From positions 28,755,265 to 28,819,264 of the forward strand of contig OY294051.1 in NCBI GenBank assembly GCA_958510825.1: a stretch of 64,000 nt of DNA. Direction: 5' to 3'. Origin of the DNA: Brachypterus glaber (lineage: Eukaryota > Arthropoda > Insecta > Coleoptera > Kateretidae). Of this stretch, positions 55,647-64,000 are shown piece by piece. Position numbers and translations under genes: made by a program. How positions within the stretch are numbered: the first letter of the stretch is position 1; every line of letters begins with the position of its first letter. The notes beneath the pieces are model-generated. The model searched no databases. It had not been told where the DNA came from and was given only the letters and a program-made list of their open reading frames with translations.

Positions 55647-56029
55647 TAATTGTAACCTTTTTTCACACATTTTTTTTCCTTTTCCAATTATCCAATCAAC
55701 TTACGCAGTAACTATAGCGATAAAGAACTTGACGTGTAACTGATTTTATGCAAAAACCGCAATTCGAAAAAAATTTTGCTTGGGCCCTTATGAATGTTGC
55801 TCTTTTCATATAACACCAATTGCCCAAATGAAAAAAATTAATTGAAATTAATTGTCCAGTTGTATATAGTAAAAGTAGCTACTCGAAATGTACGTTTACC
55901 TGACTGGACCAATACGTGTCACAACCATGTATGAGGACATTTCAAACGTTGATGGGATTAAATTTTTTCCCTGAACTAGAAGAGCCCTGCACTGTAACAA
56001 GAGTATGTTGATTTACATTATTTCTAATT

Positions 56030-56353
56030 TAGCTTTTTGATTTTTGGGGAATAGGGCTTTGGATCTGACTAAAATTGTTATCTAATTTTGCTGTGACGTT
56101 TCGACGATGGATTTTCGTCATTTTCGAACAAAGAATTAAAGCCAAAGATTAGTCATTGTCACTAACAGTAAACACTCACATAAACAAAACATTATTTAAA
56201 CAAATAAATAACAGTTAAAAAATAAAATCATGACAATGTACTTTACTATACGCAGCAACCGAACCTACTATAGGTTCGGTTGCTGTCACAGCAAAATTAG
56301 ATAACAATTTTAGTCAGATCCAAAGCCCTATTCCCCAAAAATCTAAAAGCTAA
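56030..56353. repeat. Inverted repeat with about 70-bp arms
   Basis: TTTTTGGGGAATAGGGCTTT, GGATCTGACTAAAATTGTTA and TCTAATTTTGCTGTGA at the left, complement at 56284-56353. The left side also has GTTTCGACGATGGATTTTCG, a phrase like Penelope/LINE tails. A 9-bp hairpin CCGAACCTA-CTA-TAGGTTCGG lies before the right arm. Confidence 0.7.
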
Positions 56354-56977
56354 ATTATACAAATCGGGCAAAAACTTTCAATTCATTATTTGTAATGTTA
56401 TATTACAGTATTTTAAAAGGTTATTTTTAATTTTATACAAAAAAGTAGTATTACCATATTTTTAAAGTAAATATTCATTTTAGGAGTAATTTTACTATTA
56501 TTAAGTGGTTTTTTCGTATCTTATGTAATTTTAAAATATATTAATACAAATATTATATTAGCCCTATGGTATTATAACATTATATATAATAAAATAATAC
56601 ACAATATTTACATCCGACGAGATGGGTCATACCATACACTAGATTGGTCCGAAACGGCTCACCTAGTATACATCTATTCTTGTTACGGTGTGCGTTAGGA
56701 AAAATAAATATTTTTTTCTTCAAGCGTATTAAAATGTTCATATTTTATAACTGAACACACTAGATAGAAGTGATCTATTTTTTTACAGTAAAAAAATGAG
56801 TTCATTGTTGTACGCCGTAAAAAAAAGTTAGCAAAACCACCACTGGCGGCAGCACTCTTTGACTTTGATGACAGCCATACTCAAACTTGTTTGTTTGTTA
56901 TGTAAACAGGTGGTTGACTCGAGATTCTGTGCAAAAACCTTCTGTGAAATTGATTAAAAATTATTGAAAAAGAATAA

Positions 56978-57088
56978 ATGGTTTATACACCTACAAATCT
57001 CTCCGAAATTGCAAATGCTACATTAGACAAGTTACCATCGAAATCGCGAAAAGTGTTCGATTTAGCCAATGAAAAAAATTTAAAATGA
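56978..57088 (+). pseudogene. Start of a tyrosine-recombinase-like transposon frame, truncated
   Basis: 36 codons: ATG, then LDKLPSKSRKVFDLANEK and a stop. The LP-KSR--Y/F---Y--F pattern resembles the beginning of Crypton-type or related insect transposon proteins. The frame is cut short and nothing downstream continues it. Weak, by eye only. Confidence 0.25.
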
Positions 57089-57744
57089 GCTAAGGAAGGT
57101 TTAAGTTTATTTCAAAAGGGTTTTATTGGCCTATTTTAATACAAAAAACATACTTTATTACTGAATAAATTAAATTCAAAAATTATTATTTAAAAAAATA
57201 TATATATAGGATGCTTAAAGAAAAAATAGTATCTTTCCCTCAGAGGAAAAGTGCTTTTATTTACTCGTCTGTAGTTTCTGTAAATTCTACGGACTAGTAA
57301 AAAAAGCTTCACTTTTCTTCTTAGTAAAACCATATACTATTTTATTGCTGTTCTTTACGTTTCTCCACGTTTTATTTTTAGGTCGATTTCAATACTTTCT
57401 TTTTAGGAAAAATAAATAAATGTTTTATATTTGAAATTGTCTATTAGCATCTCAATTTTAATTTCCCCCGTTACGCACTAAATGTCGTTAAAGAAAAAAT
57501 TTGGCTTGTTAATCCCATTAACAGTTAATAAATTGCAAGTAATTTAAAACCCGGTAGATATACTTTTCTCGGGTTTTAGATGGCTGCGCCTTTGCAGTTC
57601 CCGTCAGCAACGCCTTTTCGCACGTTGGCTAGTTTTTAATAATTGAACTATTTTTAAACTTGAAATATTTTTAAAATTTGAAATGATAACATTAGTTTGG
57701 ACTTTTTTCTTGCGCGCCATTCTTTATTTCCGTTTACAACTAAA

Positions 57745-57836
57745 TATAGTATATTCTATAACTAGTATGGAATAGACAATATTCCGTGCGAGCGGAAAGT
57801 TTGTCATACGAGCCGGCAGGCGAGGATATATAGTGA
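57745..57836 (-). mobile_element. Helentron-like family 1 fragment E
   Basis: Only the outer hairpin arm: ATAGTATATTC, ACTAGTATGGAATAG and the GC-rich core up to GCAGGCGAGG; the inner arm and body are missing. Confidence 0.65.
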
Positions 57837-58408
57837 ACATGCATTTTTCTTTATTTCGTGTACACTAGGTCGCACGAAAATAAATATTGTATTTAAATAT
57901 TATGTCTTTCAATATACTTGACAAATTTATAAATTCAAAAGTTAAAGTAGGCGTAAGGTATAACGTAAGATACATGTATTGTAGCTAAAAATAAATATAT
58001 TGCCCAAATTGGCGAGTTAACAATCCCTTAGTTGTTATTACCATAATTTTTAGATCTAGATTTTTTAATAAGAAATCTATAGTTTGATCTTGAAAACCAA
58101 AATTTGCAAGCTTCCGACAGATCAGGGAAATCAGGGAATTAAAAAGGACTTTCTGGACATCACAAAACATGAAAAATCAGCATAAGAGCATACAACAAAC
58201 GCAAACACCGTGTATAAAACAGGGTTCCAACTATTTTAATAATAATTGTAGAAACGCTGTTTTATACATAAATTGTGTTATGAAATAATATGCAAACCTA
58301 CTGTTTATTTACCGAACCTAAAACCCAAGAAATAATAAACAATTTCAAAAAAGGTTAATGAACAAGAATAATTTAAATTAAGTAATATGTTCAACAACCT
58401 ACTGTCGA

Positions 58409-58507
58409 AATGATATCGTCATGTGAGGATTATAGTGTTCTATATCCATTGGATTTGCTATGGATATAGAACACTATAATTCTTACATGACGATATATCA
58501 TTTCACA
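58409..58507. repeat. 99-bp near-perfect hairpin
   Basis: GAAATGATATCGTCATGTGA and GGATTATAGTGTTCTATATC pair almost perfectly with the right half. Directly precedes the element 58520-59449. Confidence 0.8.
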
Positions 58508-58667
58508 ATGGGAGTTATAGTCGGGGAGCCCACGCCCAGTAGAATTTTTTTTATACCTCACCGTTGAGACATTGTATATGTGTTCTTTATGTTCAATCAA
58601 ATAACTTCTTACATAAGAAAATTCTCGGTAGCGGGGCATTTTTTTTTTGGGACCAACCCTTAACTTT

Positions 58668-59098
58668 CCTATCGCTTGACGTTTGCCATGCAATTGTGAA
58701 CGTCGCTTTAAAGTTTAATTTTCTACAAAATTTTGTGTTTAGGTTATGTTTTACCGTGTTAAAATTGTGGCTTGGTTACTTGCAGTGGAAAAGAGAAGAA
58801 ATGACTATAAAATATATCAAAATAATATTCGTTCTTTGAATTTTTAACATGGCGAAAACTGTAATGCCAATCCGAAACCAAAATCCCTAAATCAGACATC
58901 AATTAATTTTTTTTTTTTAATTAAAAAGTTTTTTAAAATTTTAGAGCAAAATAGAAAAAAATTTATAAAGCACTCGTTTCATAACACGTTTTTAGCGCAC
59001 TAGTACTTTAGAAAACTCACCGCAAGCGGCTTGTTTTCTAAACTTGTACTCGTGTGCTAAAAACGTATGTTATGAAACTAGTACTTTAATATACTATT
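58668..59098 (+). mobile_element. Helentron-like element, family 2 copy C, nested
   Basis: Opposite orientation to copies A and B; lacks the 5' end, keeps the inner repeat AGCAAAATAGAAAAAA and the hairpin, ends AATATACTATT. It lies between the long inverted ends of the element 58520-59449, so it inserted into that element or was captured by it. Confidence 0.65.
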
Positions 59099-59105
59099 CT
59101 TAAAC

Positions 59106-59225
59106 AATCCTGAAAAAATTAGCTGTGAGGTGCTAAATGTTATAACGTCATAACTTTACTATGTTAGGTTAGTTATGACGTCATAACATTTAGCACTTCA
59201 CAGCTGATAATTTCAGGATCGTTTA
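59106..59225. repeat. 120-bp hairpin
   Basis: ATCCTGAAAAAATTAGCTGT and GAGGTGCTAAATGTTATAAC pair with the right half (GTTATGACGTCATAACATTT and beyond). Confidence 0.8.
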
Positions 59226-59742
59226 ATAAAAATATTTAAAATCAAGTGGTAACCTTGTCCGATAAAACTTTTCTGGCAATACCGTTGTCGGACGCCCTAA
59301 AGATAAGGGTTGATTCCCAAAAAAATAAACGCCCCGCTACCGAGAATTTTCTTTTGTAAGAAGTTGTTTGTCTGGACATAAAGAACACATATACAATGTC
59401 TCAACGGTGAGGTAATAAAAAAAATTCTACTGGGCGTGGGCTCCCGGACAATTACATATTATTGCAAAACACATTTAAAATAGTAGTTTTTAGCTTAAAA
59501 TACCTAAAAGTTCGTCTACCGTGCGCTTTTACAAGACATTAGAAGCTGCGTTTTCGTGTTCGTCGTGAAAATTGAAGCATCCTCCTTAATCTATTTAACG
59601 TTCAATCTATGTTTTATTTCCCTACTAATTTACATCAGCCTCACTCCATTAATATTGGCATCATCGACAGCCAATGATAATATCGTTCTATTTGACTTTT
59701 ATTTAGTTTTACGTGATTTTATTTCAAAACTTATACGGAAAT

Positions 59743-59940
59743 AGTATATTAAAGTACTTTAGAAAACTCGCCGCAAGGGAACGTTCAAGTATTACTTAGC
59801 GCAAATTTTGATCATTTTGGACTTTTACATTACATTACAATTTTCGCCATGTTTAAAATTCAAAGAACAAATGATAGTTTGATGTATATTATAGTCAGCT
59901 CTTTTATTTTTCACTGAAAGTAGCCAAGCCACAATTGTAA
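59743..59940 (-). mobile_element. Helentron-like family 2 fragment D, rearranged
   Basis: Begins AATAGTATATTAAAGTAC, then a broken hairpin arm, then GGGAACGTTCAAGTATTAC (a Harbinger-like MITE end) and a piece of the family 2 body. Reads as a mosaic of two repeat families. Confidence 0.5.
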
Positions 59941-60660
59941 AGTTTAGTTTATACAAAAATTAACGAAGCCAACGAGATATACAAGTAATTTTAGGTCTAT
60001 ATGTCTATAGTCTATACTGCGCATGCTTAGTAATATTTAACGAACTAACTATAGTCCGTCCAATTATGCAAGATAGTAGTTTAAAATTCCCGCGAATTTT
60101 AAGCTACATCATTGGTTAAAAACGCGTAGCTTTTAGCATATAAAATATTGTGACATTTTTTGTCTATGACAATGATTGACAGTCGTTAAAGCTAATAAAA
60201 GAAGAGAAAGTTACATAAAAAAATGGTTATACTTAATGTTATTTTGTATGTATTGAAAAGGGTACTTTTTTGGTTTATTCTTCATATACACTCACACTAA
60301 ATTAGCATATTCTACATACTGTACAAACGTAAATTATATTGAACACAAGGAAAACGTCTAATTTTTAGGTTACAATTACATCGTAAGGCCTAACCAGAGT
60401 CTCGCATTCTTATGTACTATGCTTGTTATGCGAGTCTTTGGATAGGCCCTTTCCAGGAAAACAGTACCGACATCTTTAAATTTTCGATACACTACGATTT
60501 ATGCATAATTATGCTATTTATGCGCTCTGTGGTGTAAATCGGGCCGTGTCCCTTACTAACTTGCATAACTGGATGAAGTATAGAAATAAAATTAATTTTA
60601 CTCTGCGCATGCGTAAGTAAAACTGGGTGCCGTATTACAATATAGTCTCTTTAACTAACA

Positions 60661-60801
60661 TTTTACTGTTAAAATTTTACTAACTGGCATCTGGCCGCAA
60701 TGTTTGGAATGCAAGGTCGCCAATAGAACACACAATATTTTACCTCCTCTCTTTCCCTCGCCTCGGCTCATAGGTGCCAGTTAGTAAAATTGTAACAGTA
60801 T
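60661..60801. repeat. MITE-like inverted repeat, 28-bp ends
   Basis: TTACTGTTAAAATTTTACTA and ACTGGCATC versus GGTGCCAGTTAGTAAAATTG and TAACAGTA. Confidence 0.6.
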
Positions 60802-60897
60802 GTTTGAACTCAAAAATAATCAAAATTTTAAACAAATCTTTATATCACTGGTAGCGCCTTCGCCATAATTGTAAAAGCCAAACCAAAATAGCACTTT

Positions 60898-61560
60898 AGG
60901 GGCTGTCCATATATTACGTAACGCAATTTTTCAAAAAAATTGACCCCTCCCCTCCCCCTGTGTAACAAACTGTCACATTTACCAACACCCCCCCCCCCCC
61001 CTGTGTAACGCGTAACAGTATAAAATTTTTGTTTCGCAATAAATTTAACTGTATTCTCACTATTGATTCGTTTTTCTCGAAAAAACAAACATGAACCTAA
61101 AATATAGTATAACATAACCTTAAAAAAAAATTACACGAAAAAATCACTCAAACTTTAAAAAAATATTCATAATCAATATCACACAGGGAAAAAATACTAG
61201 GTACCTCTTTTTACACTGAGTGTCACATATAACACGTATATTATATATACATAGGTACACAAAATAGTACACACATTGGTATTCTGTGAGTTCACATTCC
61301 GCGCGAAAATGTATCATCGCCGATGATTCATCGGCAAGATCACGCCAGAACAGGGCCGTAAGATTTTTTTATTATTATTTAAATATGCATAGTTTCGTCA
61401 ATTTTTGTGTGAAAAAGGGAATTATGGGCCACTAAATAGTAATTTATGTTGAAATAAAAATACATCTGCCAAGCTTAGGAAATAAACATTAAATTTACTA
61501 AATTCCGTTACGTAACGTTTACCTAGACCCCCCCTCCCCTCTGTCACAAACTGTAACAAT
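60898..61560. repeat. Transposon ends of a GGGCTGTCCATA family
   Basis: GGGGCTGTCCATATATTACG preceded by TTA, then ACGCAATTTTT and CCCCTGTGTAACAAACTGTC; similar CCCCTCTGTCACAAACTGTA near 61530. Likely a Harbinger-like element, boundaries uncertain. Confidence 0.4.
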
Positions 61561-61933
61561 TTATCTGGAGTCTCTGTAGTGATGTTTGCGCAGACGCCAA
61601 ATTATAAAAAAAATATCTTTAAAATTTATAAAAAATTGACTTTACATGTTCAACAGTTCCACGTTAAAATTTAACATCACACAATAATAAAACATAAATA
61701 TTCACGATTCACTTAAAACTATACTATTAAAGTAATATTTTCACGAAACAACATAAAATACAATTAATCAAGTCCTGTGCATATCAATGATAGCAATGCT
61801 GATGCTGGAGTAAATCCGCCAAAGCGGTCACACCCGTCCCTTACAAATAACACGCTGCGACTCACACATGTAATTTGTGACATCTAATGTCAAAACATAG
61901 TTACCAACAAACAAATAACAATTTTCACCAGAT

Positions 61934-61939
61934 TTTATT
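61934..61939 (-). promoter_or_regulatory. Poly(A) signal of the 62-kb exon
   Basis: AATAAA on the minus strand 110 nt after the TAA at 62050, in the sequence GAGACAATAAAATCTGG. Supports a real 3' end. Confidence 0.45.
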
Positions 61940-62049
61940 GTCTCCACTCTGTTCCTTTACAGGAAACCTCACATTAAGGCTCTCTAATTATAATGTAACA
62001 TTAATAATAATAATAATAATTTATATTATTAATGTTTGCCTAATCTTTT

Positions 62050-62262
62050 TTAATAATTATCATATTTGGCCAGTGTAACAGGAATCACAGTCACTGCACA
62101 CAGAGAAATAATTACCAAAAACAAGAACGTAATATTCAGACCAATACTTAAACCAATAGGAAAACTTGTATCACAAAGATGAGATAATAAAATTTCCTGT
62201 TTTGACTTTAATGTGTTTATATCAAGTATTTCTCGAGGTATTTCTTTACTTGCAATAAATAT
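62050..62262 (-). CDS. Last-exon candidate, ninjurin-like
   Basis: After an acceptor GTGTCAG (62269-62263) the frame runs 70 codons to TAA at 62052-62050. It begins IFIASKEIPREILDI and ends TLAKYDNY, with one hydrophobic segment (GLSIGLNITFLFLVIISLCA) between. Ninjurins have ASKK...MLDI, a first membrane helix, then KYD at closely similar spacing; the second helix of the family is missing here. A start at TTG is not real: the coding part enters from an upstream exon not found in the window. It could be a degenerate ninjurin exon, a paralogue or coincidence. Confidence 0.35.
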   Translation of the reverse strand: MFIASKEIPREILDINTLKSKQEILLSHLCDTSFPIGLSIGLNITFLFLVIISLCAVTVIPVTLAKYDNY

Positions 62263-62810
62263 CTGACACAATTATCAAAAATACTTCATATTAGAATATT
62301 TTTCTTTGTGTGCACAAAGGTAGAAAAGCGATAAATAACTTAAACAGGCTTTGCTTTTTAGGTGCCATTTTGTCAACCGAAGTTTAAAATATTTATCGAA
62401 TAATTAATTTTTCCAAATACCTATTTTAGCGTAATGCAAGCAATTAAAACACGAGACAAAAAATACTCCAAATCAATTTTTTACAGTCTAGATGAATGTT
62501 TAAATAGACCTACGGTGTCTGGGAATAAAGATATAGTTCAACTTTCGAATAATTCGAATATTCAAGTGGTATAATTAAAACGATCTATAAAGAATTTTTT
62601 TTTTGGTCAAAATTTTTAAAATTATAACAAAAAATAGAGTTTGTTAAATATACTGATTTTGGACCACTCTGTTAATATTCTTTTAAATTTTAAAGTAAGG
62701 AGGTAAAATCGTCTATATTTAGGAATACACTGATATAACAATAGCGTAATTAATAACGTAATTAGGTTATAGTATACAACAATAAATAGTTGTATATGCG
62801 CCAACCACTA

Positions 62811-63817
62811 CACACGGTGTATTTGAAATAGGGTATTAAGGGGTGATTCTACATCAGAAAATATGACAAAAAGTTACTATAAACATATGTTTAAAAATGC
62901 TTCCTAAGGGTGCTACGCCCCTTTGTGCGAAACAGGGGGGGCTTATCAGTTTTTTGTCCCAAACTTTTTTCTGTGTAACTTTTTTGCAATTTTATTTTTG
63001 AAATATGATTCCTCAGGTCAAAATACATAAAAAAGGTATACTTGTTGTAATACTGTAGGATTAACCGTTTTCGATAAAAGTTCATTTGAAGGTGAAATTT
63101 CACGGTTCGAGGACGAAAAATTAAATACTAAAATGTCGAAAACCAAAATTTTAATGATGCAATGTTATTCTACATCAAAAACTAAGAAAAAAAGTTTCCA
63201 TACATGTAGGTCGAAAAAACGCTTTTAAAGCTACCATAGCCCTTTAAAAATGGTGCATATTTAGGAGACCATAGCTCCTTTAGGATTGATTTTTGGAAGT
63301 ACTTGTATATGAGGTTTTTTTCTTAGTTTTTAATGTACATTCGCCCTGCATCATTAAAATTTTGGTTTTCAACATTTTAGTATTTAATTTTTCGTCCGCG
63401 AACCGTGGAATTTCACCTTCAAATGAATTTTTCTCGAAAACGGTTAATCCTAAAGTATTACAACAAGAGTACCTTTTTTATGTATTTTGACCTGAGGAAT
63501 CATATTTCAAAAATAAAATTGCAAAAAAGTTACACAGAAAAAAGTTTGGGACAAAAAACTGATAAGCCCGCCCCGTTTCCCACACCCCTGGTTGAAATAA
63601 ATACATGAAATTGGTAGGATTAGTTGACGTGCAAAACCTCGTTAATATATCTCAAAGGGTTCCTGAGTTATTAAATAAAAATTTTTTTAGCCACTTTCAA
63701 AGGGGCGTAGCTCCCTTATGACGCATTTTTAGACATATGTTTATAGGAACTTTTTGTCATATTTTATCATGCAGAATCACCTGTTAAAATTTCCTACGCT
63801 ATTTCAAATACAACGTG
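62811..63817. mobile_element. 1.0-kb palindromic element with TA duplication
   Basis: Ends CACACGGTGTATTTGAAATA and its diverged complement, TA on both sides. Arms meet near 63235; the left arm has a deletion. Arms share AAATTTCACGGTTCG-like and GGGGCGTAGC words. Related to 2350-3456 in layout and in the phrase TTTTCGAGAAAA. No gene. Confidence 0.7.
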
Positions 63818-64000
63818 TATGAAAGATAAGTTAAAAATCGTTTCCAGACCGGGGTGGTAGATATTTCCCCCTTCCTTTTGGTATGCGTATTATAATTACG
63901 CCTCATACCATTAGTGTAAAAAAGAAATATTTATAATTTTTTTTATATACATTTAAGTAAATTAAAGACATTTTTCCCCCCTTATTATATTTTATTTTTA

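Larger units (their letters stand above)
58520..59449. mobile_element. Element with about 130-bp inverted ends and nested insert
   Basis: Ends GGGAGCCCACGCCCAGTAGA and complement; arms (58520-58660, 59300-59449) share ACCGTTGAGACATTGTATAT and AATTCTCGGTAGCGGGGC. A family 2 Helentron-like copy and a 120-bp hairpin (59106-59225) lie inside. No target duplication clear; superfamily not assigned. Confidence 0.75.

Noticed and set aside
56090..56150. Hammerhead-like GACG...CGTC-GAAAC on the minus strand
   Set aside because: The CTGANGA box is missing; only a Penelope/LINE-tail-like phrase.
59556..59744. 62-codon plus-strand frame with hydrophobic sequence
   Set aside because: No splice or promoter context, borders a broken family 2 repeat, and the composition is that expected of AT-rich DNA.

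Overview
The window is a piece of an AT-rich, intron-rich, transposon-packed eukaryotic genome, most likely an insect. The grounds are a multi-exon MMP2-like metalloproteinase with GT-AG introns, a Mag-type Ty3/Gypsy element, a CR1-like LINE, tRNA-derived SINEs and very many MITEs. Species is not determinable; a beetle-like genome is a guess. I see nothing bacterial or organellar.

Layout. 1-9.4 kb: no host gene recognised; stacked foldback and hairpin repeats (2350-3456, 5907-6676, 5957-6476 and others). 9.4-29.6 kb: the 3' part of a minus-strand matrix metalloproteinase gene. Eight exons join in one reading frame (549 residues) and encode most of the catalytic domain, the zinc site, a Thr/Pro/His-rich linker, a four-blade hemopexin domain and a hydrophobic C-terminal tail. 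The signal peptide, prodomain and cysteine switch were not found. Its introns carry an apparently intact Gypsy element with identical LTRs (11598-17223), a SINE, a 5'-truncated CR1-like LINE, Helentron-like hairpin elements, a pogo-like and a piggyBac-like non-autonomous element. Two insertions sit at splice sites: the Gypsy 20 bp upstream of the exon 7 acceptor, and a hairpin element directly against the GT of the exon 4 donor.

29.6-61 kb: almost entirely repeats, with one LINE remnant (minus, about 30.35-31.13 kb), many palindromes, a diverged satellite-like array (42.5-43.2 kb), a hAT-type MITE with perfect 8-bp duplications nested in a foldback (49243-49647), and one weak orphan exon candidate (35997-36056). 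At 53.6-54.7 kb a 436-bp repeat is present in direct and inverted copies; each copy contains a sequence that folds as a type I hammerhead ribozyme, the signature of Penelope-like elements and metazoan retrozymes. 61.9-62.3 kb: a last-exon candidate on the minus strand with a ninjurin-like look and a poly(A) signal. 62.8-63.8 kb: a long palindromic TA-flanked element.

Main novelty candidates: (1) three identical hammerhead ribozymes; (2) at least four sequence-unrelated repeat families sharing one architecture (outer GC-cored hairpin starting near ACTAGT, then a T-rich subterminal inverted repeat, a body, and the partner repeat), like non-autonomous Helentrons; (3) transposon insertions at MMP splice sites; (4) an MMP C-terminal tail written by a triplicated 21-bp palindromic unit. 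All assignments are by eye; no alignment or database search was run.
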